DNA from: JACQGD01 sp045628725
Lineage (GTDB): Bacteria; Patescibacteriota; Saccharimonadia; Saccharimonadales; Saccharimonadaceae
Assembly (NCBI GenBank): GCA_045628725.1
Contig: JAZQPT010000051.1
Span: 1 to 44,785, forward strand
Direction of reading: 5' to 3'
Length of the DNA: 44,785 bases
Part shown: piece by piece, positions 1 to 8,445 of the stretch
Layout: the number at the start of each line of letters is the position of its first letter
Numbering within the stretch: the first letter of the stretch is position 1
The notes under the pieces: generated by a model
Databases searched by the model: none
The model's input: the letters and a program-made list of their open reading frames with translations, nothing else
What the model was told of the DNA's origin: nothing
Program-made: the position numbers and the translations under genes

Positions 1-203
1 CCTATAAAGACCGTTTCTCTGATACCAAAAAAACATGTTTAAATGGAATCAAATGAGATCGAGGTCCTCATTTTTATAGATTAATTATTTAAGAATTGAA
101 CAAGTAATTATTCTTGGCCAAATGTGAATAGAATCTAGTGACATTCTGTTCTGATTTGTTCAAGAATTTCCGGTAAGAATGCTCGATTGAGCTGTATAAC
201 TTC

Positions 204-232
204 ATTATAGCATAGTTACTGCTAAAACACAA
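204..232 (-). promoter_or_regulatory. Leftward sigma-70-type promoter in the 265-base left intergenic region
   Basis: Read on the minus strand there is a TTGTGT -35 (227-232), a 17-base spacer ending in the TATGC of an extended -10, and a perfect TATAAT (204-209). It points away from the helicase gene towards the left window edge. No convincing gene follows inside the window: the only frame (89-205, 38 codons) has its ATG inside the -10 box, so it would lie upstream of the transcript. The promoter may serve a gene beyond the edge or an untranslated RNA. The rest of 1-265 is AT-rich, and I see nothing else in it. Confidence 0.5.
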
Positions 233-265
233 GGATTGTTCGTCGAAACACAACTTTAATCTGTG

Positions 266-2596
266 CTAATATTTGTCTTTACGATCAAATTTTCGCTTGT
301 GTTTTGGCTGCCATCCGCGGCGCGTCGGTCGCTGTTCTGTCCTGGCGTGACGGCTATGTGACGCCCCAAGTTTTGCCATAAAATCATTGCCCAGATGAGT
401 ACTTAGTTTTGACAGACCAATCAGTTCTGCCCGCTGCTTAGATGACAATGCATCGAGCGATACAACATGTCCTGCAATCGCCCTCGCCTGCTGACGGAGC
501 TGTGGCAATGGTACAGACGGAATACGTTTGGTGTGGAACTTTGCAAAGCTGCGACGTTCACGCTCGATTTGTTCAAACGCCCAGTCGGCATACGCGTCGG
601 AAAACATGCGAATATTATCATTTGTCAGTTCTGTCAGTGGCACGCTCGCCCCTTCTAGAATCTGGCCGCCAGTTCGCACTAATTGACGACTAGCGAGCGT
701 TCCGGTGCGTGGATCGTAAAACGTCTTGCCGCGACGACTCGCAAATAAATGCGGCGCAAGATCTATTAACCAGTCGACTTTAACGGCGGTAATTCCTTGT
801 AGCAAGTTGAGTGTTTCAAGCCCGCCGCTACGTGTCGGCACCTGCAGATCAAACGGCGTTCCCGCAACCAATTTAGGATTACGCACCACCGTACTGCTGG
901 ATAATTCTCGGCGCTTTTTAGTAAAGACATGTTCTGCTTTTCCGTGGTCATCAACCGACCACAGCTCATCAATTTGCCCCGCCACGATACAGCGCATTAA
1001 CTGATCTTGTTCTTGCTGCGTGATTGGCGACAGTGGAATAGCGGCCAAACTAAGATCACGCTCCAATCGGTCCATTACCTCTGTGGCTTTGTGGACATTT
1101 TTGCCAATAATACCAATGTCATCGTATAGTTCTGGGATAATCTCTGGAAGCGCCAGGTACACATCGTACTGCGCCAGTAAATCTGACTTCGTCTGCTTGG
1201 TATATTTATGCCAGCCTGTATGTTTTGGGCCGCCCTTTACGATACCGCCGATTTCTTGAATGCCAATAATTGCTGCGAGTTTTGACTGCACTTCGTCGCC
1301 AAATTGCTGCGCTTCAACCAGCATACGACCATAGCTCGATTCGACCGGAAACTTCTCCATCTGCCGACCAATCTGCGTCACGTCACCACGCTTTGTCAGC
1401 GCACCGAGTGCAATCAGCGTTCGTTTTGCTCGCTGAATCGCCTTGTTGCTTGGGTCGTGATAAAAATCAAGCAGTTCGATATCGATCCCGATGTTCGCAA
1501 GGCGTAGCGTCAAACGGTCGATATGTTTACGCAGAATTTCAGGGGTTGCGTATTCCGGACGCTCATCAAACTCTTGGCACGGCAATGTGTCATAGGGTGC
1601 TAAAATGTATTCACCAGGTTTCGTACGACCAGCCCGCCCTGCACGCTGCAAACAATCGGCCTGCGATATCTGGGCGATAAACAAGCCCTCTACGCCGTTA
1701 CGAACCTCTGAGCGGCGCTCCAGGCCACTATCAATCACGACGTCCACATCATCGATCGTGACACTTGTCTGCGCAATATTAGTCGCCAAAATGACCTTGC
1801 CGTTTGGATAGTTTGCAAATGCTCGTTGCTGGGAATCTGATTCGAGCTGGCTATGCAGTGGAATAATCGGTACGCCTGCCGCGTCAGCTTTGCCACGGAT
1901 CGCGTCGGCTACGTCCTGAATTTCGGCTTTTCCTGGTAGAAACACCAACATGTTGCTGGTTGTTGTTGTCAGCTGATTAAAAATCTCACTAATAATATCG
2001 GTACCCCGGCGTTTGGTCACCTCGTAGCTACGCCCAGGTACGTTAATCACCGCATCTGTATCAAAATACTGCGCGAGCGTAGCTGTTTCGATTGTCGCAC
2101 TCATGATAACGACTTTAAAGGTCGGCTCTTCTTGGCAACGCTTCTTGGCCCATGCGACGAGCACTTCCATGTTCTCGTTCCATTCATGCACTTCGTCGAG
2201 TACGAGTACTTGTCGCTCAATCGTTCCCGCGCCAGTAATTTCGCGCACCAGCTGCAAACCGTCGGTACAATATAATATCTGTGTATCGGGATTGTCGTCG
2301 CGCTCATGTGCCGTGCGGTACCCCACAACATGGCTGCTATCGACAGCATTTCGCAGCGCCCACTCTTCGCGTACACGGTGACTCAAATTACGTGCTGCCA
2401 AAATACGTGGCTGAGTAACGACGACTTTCGTATAACCATGTTCGGCCAAATACTGCGGCACCTGAGTACTTTTGCCCGCACCCGTCTCGGCCGTAACAAT
2501 CGTCACCTGATTACGATCAACACTATCAGTTATTTGATCGCGAAAGTTCCTGATTGGTAAATCAGACCAGTCTGTATTGTCATGAGCAGAATCCAT
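266..2596 (-). CDS. hrpA: DEAH-box ATP-dependent RNA helicase, HrpA-like
   Basis: A superfamily 2 helicase of the DEAH/RHA class, expected to unwind RNA or remodel RNP complexes with NTP hydrolysis. Visible motifs in order are Walker A GAGKST (about residue 40), the DEVH form of the DEAH box, SAT (motif III) and QRAGRAGR (motif VI), followed by the helicase-associated and OB-fold region and a basic Arg/Lys-rich C-terminus. At 776 aa it is far shorter than enterobacterial HrpA (about 1300 aa) and lacks that long C-terminal extension. I chose the ATG at 2594-2596 rather than the one 27 bases upstream. A TATACT -10 (2604-2609) lies 7 bases before it, with TTGGCT as -35 at an 18-base spacing, so the longer start would lie upstream of transcription. 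The family call is firm; the RNA substrate is unknown. Confidence 0.9.
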   Translation of the reverse strand: MDSAHDNTDWSDLPIRNFRDQITDSVDRNQVTIVTAETGAGKSTQVPQYLAEHGYTKVVVTQPRILAARNLSHRVREEWALRNAVDSSHVVGYRTAHERDDNPDTQILYCTDGLQLVREITGAGTIERQVLVLDEVHEWNENMEVLVAWAKKRCQEEPTFKVVIMSATIETATLAQYFDTDAVINVPGRSYEVTKRRGTDIISEIFNQLTTTTSNMLVFLPGKAEIQDVADAIRGKADAAGVPIIPLHSQLESDSQQRAFANYPNGKVILATNIAQTSVTIDDVDVVIDSGLERRSEVRNGVEGLFIAQISQADCLQRAGRAGRTKPGEYILAPYDTLPCQEFDERPEYATPEILRKHIDRLTLRLANIGIDIELLDFYHDPSNKAIQRAKRTLIALGALTKRGDVTQIGRQMEKFPVESSYGRMLVEAQQFGDEVQSKLAAIIGIQEIGGIVKGGPKHTGWHKYTKQTKSDLLAQYDVYLALPEIIPELYDDIGIIGKNVHKATEVMDRLERDLSLAAIPLSPITQQEQDQLMRCIVAGQIDELWSVDDHGKAEHVFTKKRRELSSSTVVRNPKLVAGTPFDLQVPTRSGGLETLNLLQGITAVKVDWLIDLAPHLFASRRGKTFYDPRTGTLASRQLVRTGGQILEGASVPLTELTNDNIRMFSDAYADWAFEQIERERRSFAKFHTKRIPSVPLPQLRQQARAIAGHVVSLDALSSKQRAELIGLSKLSTHLGNDFMAKLGASHSRHARTEQRPTRRGWQPKHKRKFDRKDKY

Positions 2597-2645
2597 ATGT
2601 ATTAGTATACGTTCTATCTGCACATAGAGCCAAATACTTTACTAA

Positions 2646-3065
2646 TTAATTATTCACGAACGCTTGTTGCGCCTCTGTGAATGCTCTCGGAAATTTACTT
2701 TCTTCGCTATGCATATCACCTTCAAATGTTTCAATGCGCGACGCAACATCCTCCCATGCCTCTTGGGCGAACGGACTTTCCGCAAGACGGTCAAGAACTT
2801 TCCGGCGTGTATCTGCAATTGAACCCGTATCACCGACGGATGGCTGGAATAAAGCCGAAATACCCCATTCCATCATTGCAAAGTCTGTCTCATCATACAT
2901 ATCAATGCCTTCAGTACGTTTAGTAAAGTCCTCGAAACTCTCTTCTGAGTCGACCGAACCATCGTAATATTTATCATATAACTGATCTATGGTCGCCTTA
3001 TGTGCGGCATGCCTTCTGCTATTCTCTTCATATTTTTTTAATAGACCCATCAATAATCTCATCAT
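2646..3065 (-). CDS. Hypothetical acidic protein; probable C-terminal part of a broken nucleotidyltransferase gene
   Basis: A 139-codon frame rich in Asp and Glu, predicted mostly helical, with no domain I recognise. Its first codons overlap the end of the nucleotidyltransferase frame (3028-3294) by 38 bases in a different frame. The sequence from the LLKKYEENSRRH stretch onward continues smoothly from the DGSIKK end of that protein if one A is removed from the run of seven A (3033-3039, T on the plus strand). I therefore think this is the C-terminal half of one original protein rather than an independent gene. There is no Shine-Dalgarno in front of the nominal start. An independently translated ORF cannot be excluded. 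Confidence 0.5.
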   Translation of the reverse strand: MMRLLMGLLKKYEENSRRHAAHKATIDQLYDKYYDGSVDSEESFEDFTKRTEGIDMYDETDFAMMEWGISALFQPSVGDTGSIADTRRKVLDRLAESPFAQEAWEDVASRIETFEGDMHSEESKFPRAFTEAQQAFVNN

Positions 3066-3294
3066 TAATTAAAAACATTTGCACATCGTTGCGACGTCCT
3101 GAGCTTTGTTCACCTGACACTATCCTCAAACGTGATAACAAATCATGTTCAACTACCCTAGTCATCTCACTATAGTCATGAGAGTCGAGTGTATCACCGC
3201 CAAGTTGTTCTTCGACGGCATCAGGATCAATAAAGATAAATGCATCTATATCACTCTTTTCATGTGCATTGCCGTGCATCGTTGAGCTAAACAT
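3028..3294 (-). CDS. Nucleotidyltransferase-fold protein fragment (MNT/pol beta-like)
   Basis: An 88-codon frame with the minimal nucleotidyltransferase signature near its start: an SS...HG stretch, then SDIDAFIFID, where the two aspartates of SDID would bind the catalytic metals and a further Asp/Glu follows. As an ORF it starts in the middle of the first beta strand, which is unusual: the family has a helix and strand before this motif. Those elements are present just upstream in the same frame, but are cut off by a TAA at 3316-3318. An AAGGGA sits about 7 bases before the ATG, but it falls in a region that reads naturally as coding. It is probably a fragment of the larger broken gene described separately. 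Confidence 0.55.
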   Translation of the reverse strand: MFSSTMHGNAHEKSDIDAFIFIDPDAVEEQLGGDTLDSHDYSEMTRVVEHDLLSRLRIVSGEQSSGRRNDVQMFLINDEIIDGSIKKI

Positions 3295-3483
3295 TGTCGT
3301 TCCCTTAACGAACGATTATTTATGTTGATATTCCCGTATTACTTCATCGAGAGCCTGAAGCCGTTCGTTAGCTTCGGGCGTTCTGTCAGGATTGTCCAAC
3401 ATCCGTTCATCGGGAGAATTTGGAGTGGTAGTAACTAATTGTTCTTTCATTTTTGCTTTTTGTTTTAGTTAAGCCTTTAATTT

Positions 3484-3512
3484 ATATTAGCATAAATACT
3501 ATGAAAAGTCAA
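3484..3512 (-). promoter_or_regulatory. Complete promoter for the broken nucleotidyltransferase gene
   Basis: On the minus strand, TTGACT (3507-3512), a 17-base spacer ending in TATGC, and TAATAT (3484-3489). The start at 3450 is about 27 bases beyond the expected transcription start, with an A-rich leader and no clear Shine-Dalgarno. Confidence 0.6.
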
Positions 3513-3525
3513 TTAGTGCAATCTA

Positions 3526-3552
3526 AAAACAGGCGCTCAGAGCGCCTGTTTT
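3526..3552. terminator. Intrinsic terminator downstream of pnp (bidirectional form)
   Basis: A 12-bp perfect stem, AAAACAGGCGCT and its complement around a 3-base loop (CAG), flanked by T runs on both strands. It lies 22 bases past the pnp stop and also just upstream of the promoter of the next minus-strand unit. Confidence 0.85.
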
Positions 3553-3573
3553 TTTGTAAGCTGCAGGTAGTAA

Positions 3574-5691
3574 CTATTCGATATTTTTTAGGGAGAGACT
3601 CAATCGTCCGCGCTCATCGACACCAATCAACTTCGCTTTTACAATCTCACCTTCAGTCAAGACGTCTTCGACGCGTTCAACACGTTCGCTAGACAGCTCG
3701 CTGATATGCACCATGCCGTCAGTACCAGGCATGATGTTGATGAATGCGCCAAAGTCTTTAATGCTGACAACTTTACCTTCGTAAATACGGCCAACTTCTG
3801 GCTCTTCAGTCAAACTGCGGATCCATTCGATCGCTCGTTCGATACCAGCTGCGTCTTGGCCAGCAACGGTAATTAGACCATCTTCTTTGATGTCGATCAT
3901 CGAATTAGTCTCGGATGTAATCTTGTTGATAACATCACCACCCTTACCGATAACTGCACCGATTTTGTCAGGATTAATTTTGATCTTTTCGATGCGCGGT
4001 GCATGCTCACTTAGGTGATCACGTGGCTCTGCCATAATCGTAAGCATATGCTCAAGGATGTGTGCACGGCCTGCTTTAGATTTAGTCAGTGCTTCGCGTA
4101 GGATCTCGACAGGCAATCCGTGAACTTTCATGTCCATTTGGATAGCCGTAATACCTTCGCTCGTACCAGTCACCTTGAAGTCCATGTCACCAGCAAAATC
4201 TTCGGCATCGGCAATGTCGCTAAGGACATACGGTGTTCCGTTGTCCATCATCAGTCCCATTGCAATTCCAGACACTGGACGTTTAAGTGGCACGCCTGCA
4301 TCCATTAACGCAAGAACGCTTGAACACGTTGCTGCCATTGATGTAGAGCCGTTCTGACTCATGATTTCTGTCACGCTACGGATAGCGTATGGGAATTCTT
4401 CTTCGGTAGGAAGCACTGGCATAACAGCACGTTCCGCGAGGTAGCCATGCCCTATTTCGCGGCGACCCGGTGATCCTAGGCGGCGAACTTCGCCGACTGT
4501 ATAGCCAGGTGCATTGTAGTGGTGCATGTAGCGGCGTTCGAAGTCGTTTTGCTCCATTGAATCAACCATTTGTGCATAGCTAAGTGGTGCAAGCGTGACA
4601 ATATTAAGCCCCTGTGTAATCCCGCGAGTAAATAGCGCCGAACCGTGTGCCCGAGGTAAGATTCCTACCTCTGATGACAGCTGACGAATCTCGTCGAGCT
4701 TGCGACCATCTGGACGAGTGTTGCTCTCGACAATACCGTCACGAACGTCTTTGTGAAGTGCGCTCGTAAATGCCTCGTCATATTCATTTCGCATTGCCTG
4801 ATACTCATCTTCACCGAATTTTTCGGCAAATGCTTTGTGGAATTCATCGCGAAGTGTCGCAACAAGTTCATTACGTTCAGGGTACGGTTTGCGCAAATCT
4901 TCACCGATTTTATCAGCCATCCATTCATTAACAAGCTGTTGGATTTCTTCGTTTGGTAGTAGTAGTGTGTACTCAAGTGGACTAACGCCAACTTTTTCGA
5001 CGAGTTCTTTTTGCAAAGCAATTGCTGGCTGCAAGTGTGCTTGTGCCCATGCAAGTGCCTCGGCGATGTCTTCTTCACTTACTTCGTTAGCGCCAGCTTC
5101 TACCATCGTGATACCGCTTTCGATACCAGCAACCACAAGGTCAAGATCACTCTTTTCACGCTCTTCTGATGTCAAAAATGCCTTGAATTCGCCGTCAACG
5201 CGACCAACACGGAGTCCTGCTACAGGGCCATCGAATGGTGCGCCTGTCAGGCTTAGTGCCGTAGAAATGGCAATCATCGCAATCATATCTGGACGGAAGC
5301 TTGGGTCCATCGATAGTACGCTACCCACCGCCTGAACTTCTTGGCGATAACCCTTTGGAAAGAGGGGGCGAATGGGACGGTCAATTAAACGACCGATGAG
5401 AATAGCTTCGTCGCTCGGGCGGCCTTCACGCTTGATGAATCGGCTACCGCTAATCTTACCAGCTGCGTAGAACTTTTCTTCGTAGTCAATTGATAGTGGG
5501 AAATAATCCATGCCGCTGATGGCTTTTTTGCCAACCATAGCTGTACCAAGTACGACGGTATCGCCGTACTTTACGACAACACTGGCGCTCGTACGAAATC
5601 CAACACGGTTAACTTCGAGTGTTAGTGGTTTGCCGGCAAGCTCAGTAGTTACACTAATAAGATCTTTGCCATAAGGGTTGATAGTAGACAT
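3574..5691 (-). CDS. pnp: Polyribonucleotide nucleotidyltransferase (PNPase)
   Basis: Phosphorolytic 3'-5' exoribonuclease of RNA turnover; it forms a ring-shaped trimer in the cytoplasm. The 705 aa match the usual length. Two RNase PH domains are separated by an all-helical linker. The second carries FTRGITQ and the GHGYLAERA region. They are followed by a KH domain (GAVIGKGGDVINKI) and a C-terminal S1 domain (EGKVVSIKDFGAFINI). The start was moved from an in-frame ATG at 5718 to 5691, because AGGAGG sits 6 bases before this ATG and the protein then begins MSTINPYGKDL. It is not next to rpsO, unlike in many bacteria. The transcript begins about 110 bases upstream in a structured leader, which suggests post-transcriptional control. 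Confidence 0.97.
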   Translation of the reverse strand: MSTINPYGKDLISVTTELAGKPLTLEVNRVGFRTSASVVVKYGDTVVLGTAMVGKKAISGMDYFPLSIDYEEKFYAAGKISGSRFIKREGRPSDEAILIGRLIDRPIRPLFPKGYRQEVQAVGSVLSMDPSFRPDMIAMIAISTALSLTGAPFDGPVAGLRVGRVDGEFKAFLTSEEREKSDLDLVVAGIESGITMVEAGANEVSEEDIAEALAWAQAHLQPAIALQKELVEKVGVSPLEYTLLLPNEEIQQLVNEWMADKIGEDLRKPYPERNELVATLRDEFHKAFAEKFGEDEYQAMRNEYDEAFTSALHKDVRDGIVESNTRPDGRKLDEIRQLSSEVGILPRAHGSALFTRGITQGLNIVTLAPLSYAQMVDSMEQNDFERRYMHHYNAPGYTVGEVRRLGSPGRREIGHGYLAERAVMPVLPTEEEFPYAIRSVTEIMSQNGSTSMAATCSSVLALMDAGVPLKRPVSGIAMGLMMDNGTPYVLSDIADAEDFAGDMDFKVTGTSEGITAIQMDMKVHGLPVEILREALTKSKAGRAHILEHMLTIMAEPRDHLSEHAPRIEKIKINPDKIGAVIGKGGDVINKITSETNSMIDIKEDGLITVAGQDAAGIERAIEWIRSLTEEPEVGRIYEGKVVSIKDFGAFINIMPGTDGMVHISELSSERVERVEDVLTEGEIVKAKLIGVDERGRLSLSLKNIE

Positions 5692-5815
5692 ATATGTCCT
5701 CCTGAATTTTTGTTTCACTCGTTTTTCCTAGAGCGAATAAGTAACGGGTACAGGAATTTGCGTGCAAATTGCTCTATCCACCACTTACTTCGCAATGAGT
5801 GATAGGCCTATTATA
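5692..5815 (-). promoter_or_regulatory. pnp promoter and structured 5' leader
   Basis: An extended -10, TGATATAAT (hexamer 5810-5815 on the minus strand), would start a leader of about 110 bases. The leader can fold into a two-part structure. The outer stem is 5783-5793 with 5733-5742 (GCGAAGUAAGU with ACUUAUUCGC, one bulged base). It encloses an inner hairpin at 5755-5770 built from AATTTG/CAAATT arms. The AGGAGG Shine-Dalgarno lies 3' of the structure. In Escherichia coli the pnp leader is also a long stem, cut by RNase III and used by PNPase for autoregulation. Equivalence here is inference from position and shape only. Confidence 0.55.
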
Positions 5816-5899
5816 TCAGATTAACGCAGTAAGTATTTGACATGCGTCGTCTAGGCCTGCGTAATCGATCGATAAAGATCATCATGGTATACTACTGTC

Positions 5900-6085
5900 A
5901 TGAAATTAACCCGACTTATATTTCTTATTGCAGCAGTTATCGTTAGCGTATGGCTTTTTGGACTACTGCTTAGACTTGCCACGTGGTTTATTAATGGCCT
6001 GCTGTATATTGCCGCGGTCATCGTTATTATCGGACTCGTCAGCGCCTATCTAGAACACCGCAGAAAATCATCAGTAAAAAAGTGA
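5900..6085 (+). CDS. Small two-helix membrane protein
   Basis: 61 aa with two hydrophobic segments (about residues 5-27 and 33-51) joined by a short RLATWFING loop, and a basic tail (EHRRKSSVKK) expected in the cytoplasm. The layout recalls the short Lmo0937-type family, but similarity is too weak to name it. It is divergent from pnp. Its -10, TATACT (5888-5893), ends 6 bases before the ATG and there is no Shine-Dalgarno, so it is a predicted leaderless gene. A separate promoter precedes the cupin gene 68 bases downstream, so they need not be one operon. Confidence 0.75.
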   Translation: MKLTRLIFLIAAVIVSVWLFGLLLRLATWFINGLLYIAAVIVIIGLVSAYLEHRRKSSVKK

Positions 6086-6153
6086 TCCTACTACGTCGGT
6101 GGCACATTTCACCCCTGTACTGTATAATAAAGTAAACTAAAAGGAGACTTTCT

Positions 6154-6573
6154 ATGGCAGACAGAAATGATTATGGACCAAACCCATTTGTAGTAAATAT
6201 CGAACAAGCAACCGTCGAGAATAGCGCGTTTCGTGTCACTAAATGGACTGGCAAAAACCTGCAGCTAACCTTGATGTCTATTGAACCGGGTGATGATATT
6301 GGACTAGAAGTCCATGAAGACCACGATCAATTCCTTCGTGTCGAATCTGGTACAGGATTTGTGCAGATGGGCCCAGCCGAAGATAATCTTGATTTTGAAC
6401 GTAACATTGCCGACGACGACGCAGTGTTTGTTCCCGCTGGCGTGTGGCACAATATCACCAACAACGGCGACACTCCACTAAAAGTCTACTCTATCTATTC
6501 TCCGCCAGAGCATGCACACGGCACCGTTCACGAAACCAAGGCAGAAGCTGACGCAGCCGAACACGATCACTAG
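6154..6573 (+). CDS. Cupin-domain protein
   Basis: A 139-aa single cupin beta-barrel. The two conserved cupin motifs are visible: GLEVHEDHDQFLRVESGTG supplies the His, His and Gln/Glu metal ligands, and VPAGVWHNITN supplies the last His. The tail is rich in His, Glu and Ala. Small cupins of this kind bind a divalent metal and may be isomerases, dioxygenases or sensors; the substrate cannot be read from sequence. AAGGAG lies 9 bases before the ATG, and TATAAT (6123-6128) lies about 25 bases upstream, so this gene has a normal leader, unlike many neighbours. It is followed by a decayed gene on the other strand with only 14 bases between. Confidence 0.85.
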   Translation: MADRNDYGPNPFVVNIEQATVENSAFRVTKWTGKNLQLTLMSIEPGDDIGLEVHEDHDQFLRVESGTGFVQMGPAEDNLDFERNIADDDAVFVPAGVWHNITNNGDTPLKVYSIYSPPEHAHGTVHETKAEADAAEHDH

Positions 6574-6587
6574 ATAGCTGCCGCTTG

Positions 6588-7007
6588 CTAGCGGCTCTTC
6601 ATAAATTCTTCGTAGGCATCAGGATAGTCGCTTGCCCACATGCCATTACTTGCTACTTGTATCATTTTTGTGACTTCTTCTTTAAAGTAGCCTACGGTAA
6701 TAATTCCATCATCTAATTCGTTGATCCGCTGATTCATTCACACGGACAGTGCCTCTTTGAATAATGCAGGTAGTGATTCAACAACGCTCGTGTCGCCGAC
6801 CGGTAACCTTGCGACAATCCGCTCTGCGTCACTAGCGCGGTAGTGTTCAGTGGGCGGCAGTTGTTGCTCAGCGCTGTCCTCACGGCTTTGACCCGCCTGT
6901 TGGTCATCAACGCGTTAATCTACGTCGAGCACCTCGCCTGTCGTGTCGTAGACAATGGCAGCAAATCTGTCATTGATAGCGTCCTGAGAAAGCCTTTCCT
7001 GTAACAT
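6588..7007 (-). pseudogene. Decayed gene: one 140-codon frame with two internal stops
   Basis: One uninterrupted phase runs from ATG at 7005-7007 to TAG at 6588-6590, with a TAA at 6915-6917 after 30 codons and a TGA at 6738-6740 followed at once by an in-frame ATG. All three pieces have protein-like composition; examples are RFAAIVYDTTGEVLDVD before the first stop and YFKEEVTKMIQVASNGMWAS after the second. A near-consensus promoter (7032-7060) and an AAGG Shine-Dalgarno remain in place. I recognise no family. The promoter, single phase and acidic soluble character suggest a recently inactivated gene. The last piece (6588-6737, 49 codons) could still be translated from its own ATG. Confidence 0.6.
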
Positions 7008-7031
7008 ACCATTCACCTTGTTTGTAACAAT

Positions 7032-7060
7032 ATCATACTAAATATAGTATAATTTGTCAA
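7032..7060 (-). promoter_or_regulatory. Near-consensus promoter with an overlapping palindrome
   Basis: TTGACA (7055-7060), a 17-base spacer, TATGAT (7032-7037), read on the minus strand towards the decayed gene. A palindrome, ATACTA-4-TAGTAT (7035-7050), covers the -10 edge and most of the spacer, a typical place for a repressor site. Confidence 0.65.
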
Positions 7061-7079
7061 TAGACGAGGCAACGGATGA

Positions 7080-8375
7080 TTAATTTCGGTTGAAGCAAAT
7101 CTTGCCTGTTTTGTGTTTAGTAAACGGATCACTATTACCTGCTTGAGCATCCGATTTTTGACTTACAAGCGCAAGGTTATCGAGGAGGCTGCCTGTGCCC
7201 TTTTTTATCGACGTATCCGTCTTGAAGGTTGCGCAAATTTCATAAGTTTTATTTTTGCTTATCGCCCTTACATTCATACTACTTGTGCCATAGGATGAAC
7301 CGCTAGAATACGGCGCAACCTCGTCGTTTGCATAATCACTACGTAAGTCTTTTGAAGATGTGCCTGAAAGTTTCTTTTCTTCGACTTCATTTACTTTGTA
7401 TGTATATTTCGCCACACGTCCTCTCACCGTTTCATCTTCGAAGTTGATAGCATTGAGAGATGACGGCAGTTCGTCTTTATTGTCAGATTTGAATTTGTCT
7501 ATCTTGGATTCGATTGTATTAAGGTCGGTCGAGACACGGTTATCATACCGCTCATCGGTTTTGGATCCAATCGGGAACACCGCCGTCAGTACGACGATCA
7601 GTAGCGCGGCTAATACAACAATCGTACCCTGTAGCCATGACGCTTTGCCGTGCTTAACTAGTCGCTCCTGCCATACCAGCAGACCGATCCATGCTAATAC
7701 ATGCAGACTGCCAGCAACGATAACAATAACCTGTTTTGAATGAAGGTCATCTGCAATCATTACCTGCGCAAGCGGGATGTATAGTAACGACCCAAGAATC
7801 GCTGCCCCGAATGCAAACAGACTGGCCGCAAATACTGCGTAGACTACTTTGTAGACGCGCCAATCTTTGAGCGCAATAGTATCATCGGCTGCGCTCTTTG
7901 CGACGTATCGTGATGCGATAATATAGAGCGTTGCGAACGTAATAATACTCGCAATAACGGAGATGTAGACAGGCGCTAAATCAAAATAAAATAATGAAAG
8001 CTCTTCTTCTTGTTTAGGGCCAAAGAAATGATTTGCCAGTACAAATCCCAAAAACGATACCGATCCCAGCAGCGAAAGTGCAGAAAAAACCGTCGTCATA
8101 TATGCCAGCATAAATCGTTTTGCTTTTACGTTGATTGGCTCATGACTTGTTTTAACGATAGGCTGTGCTGCAGGCTTGTATGACTGCGGTGTAGGATTAG
8201 TGGTCGCACTGTCTGAGGAGGGCGACTCTTCAATAGTAGTTGATCGATCCGGTGTCTCGTATGACGGTTCGCTAGGCGTATCAATGGCCTCTATATTAGC
8301 GAGAGCGACATCTTCTGGCGTTGGCGCATTCGCATTATTATGCGAGGTGTTTTCCGATTTTTTTAGCTCGTCCAT
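7080..8375 (-). CDS. Multi-pass membrane protein with an exported C-terminal domain, unknown function
   Basis: 431 aa. Residues 1-85 are a low-complexity, Ser/Thr/Pro/Glu-rich cytoplasmic-type segment. About five hydrophobic helices follow between residues 90 and 270. The last is followed by KSDNKDELPSSLNAINF and a soluble domain of about 150 aa. That last part, a long helix and then a small beta region, resembles in layout the soluble heads that follow a pilin-like helix in CPR proteins, but there is no prepilin motif here. The membrane part loosely recalls DUF5671-type proteins; this is weak. An AAGGA precedes the ATG and TACAAT (8414-8419) lies further upstream, so it has a leader. It is downstream of the ABC pair, probably as its own unit. 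Confidence 0.8.
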   Translation of the reverse strand: MDELKKSENTSHNNANAPTPEDVALANIEAIDTPSEPSYETPDRSTTIEESPSSDSATTNPTPQSYKPAAQPIVKTSHEPINVKAKRFMLAYMTTVFSALSLLGSVSFLGFVLANHFFGPKQEEELSLFYFDLAPVYISVIASIITFATLYIIASRYVAKSAADDTIALKDWRVYKVVYAVFAASLFAFGAAILGSLLYIPLAQVMIADDLHSKQVIVIVAGSLHVLAWIGLLVWQERLVKHGKASWLQGTIVVLAALLIVVLTAVFPIGSKTDERYDNRVSTDLNTIESKIDKFKSDNKDELPSSLNAINFEDETVRGRVAKYTYKVNEVEEKKLSGTSSKDLRSDYANDEVAPYSSGSSYGTSSMNVRAISKNKTYEICATFKTDTSIKKGTGSLLDNLALVSQKSDAQAGNSDPFTKHKTGKICFNRN

Positions 8376-8445
8376 TGTTTGTGTCCTTGATTACGCTTGT
8401 GTTTATTAGTGCAATTGTATCACACGATGCAATAGTTACATCTAT

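Larger units (their letters stand above)
2646..3450 (-). pseudogene. Nucleotidyltransferase gene broken by an in-frame TAA and a frameshift
   Basis: Three pieces line up as one gene. Piece 1 (3316-3450) is a 44-codon frame starting with ATG at 3448-3450 and ending LDEVIREYQHK. After its TAA (3316-3318) the same frame continues SFVKGTTMF straight into the nucleotidyltransferase motif of piece 2 (to 3028). Piece 2 meets piece 3 (from 3065) at a run of seven A, where dropping one A joins them without a break. A complete promoter lies upstream (3484-3512) and a terminator closes the neighbouring unit. The whole would be about 265 codons. The lesions may reflect decay, sequencing errors, or recoding (readthrough plus +1 slippage at the A run); the sequence alone cannot separate these. 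The homopolymer makes error or slippage plausible for the second lesion only. Confidence 0.6.

Noticed and set aside
89..205. A 38-codon minus-strand ORF at the left edge.
   Set aside because: Its ATG lies inside a perfect TATAAT, so the promoter that would serve it starts transcription downstream of the start codon.
3316..7007. Reassignment of TAA or TGA as sense codons.
   Set aside because: Many intact genes here end in TAA or TGA with tight neighbour spacing, so a code change cannot explain the internal stops.
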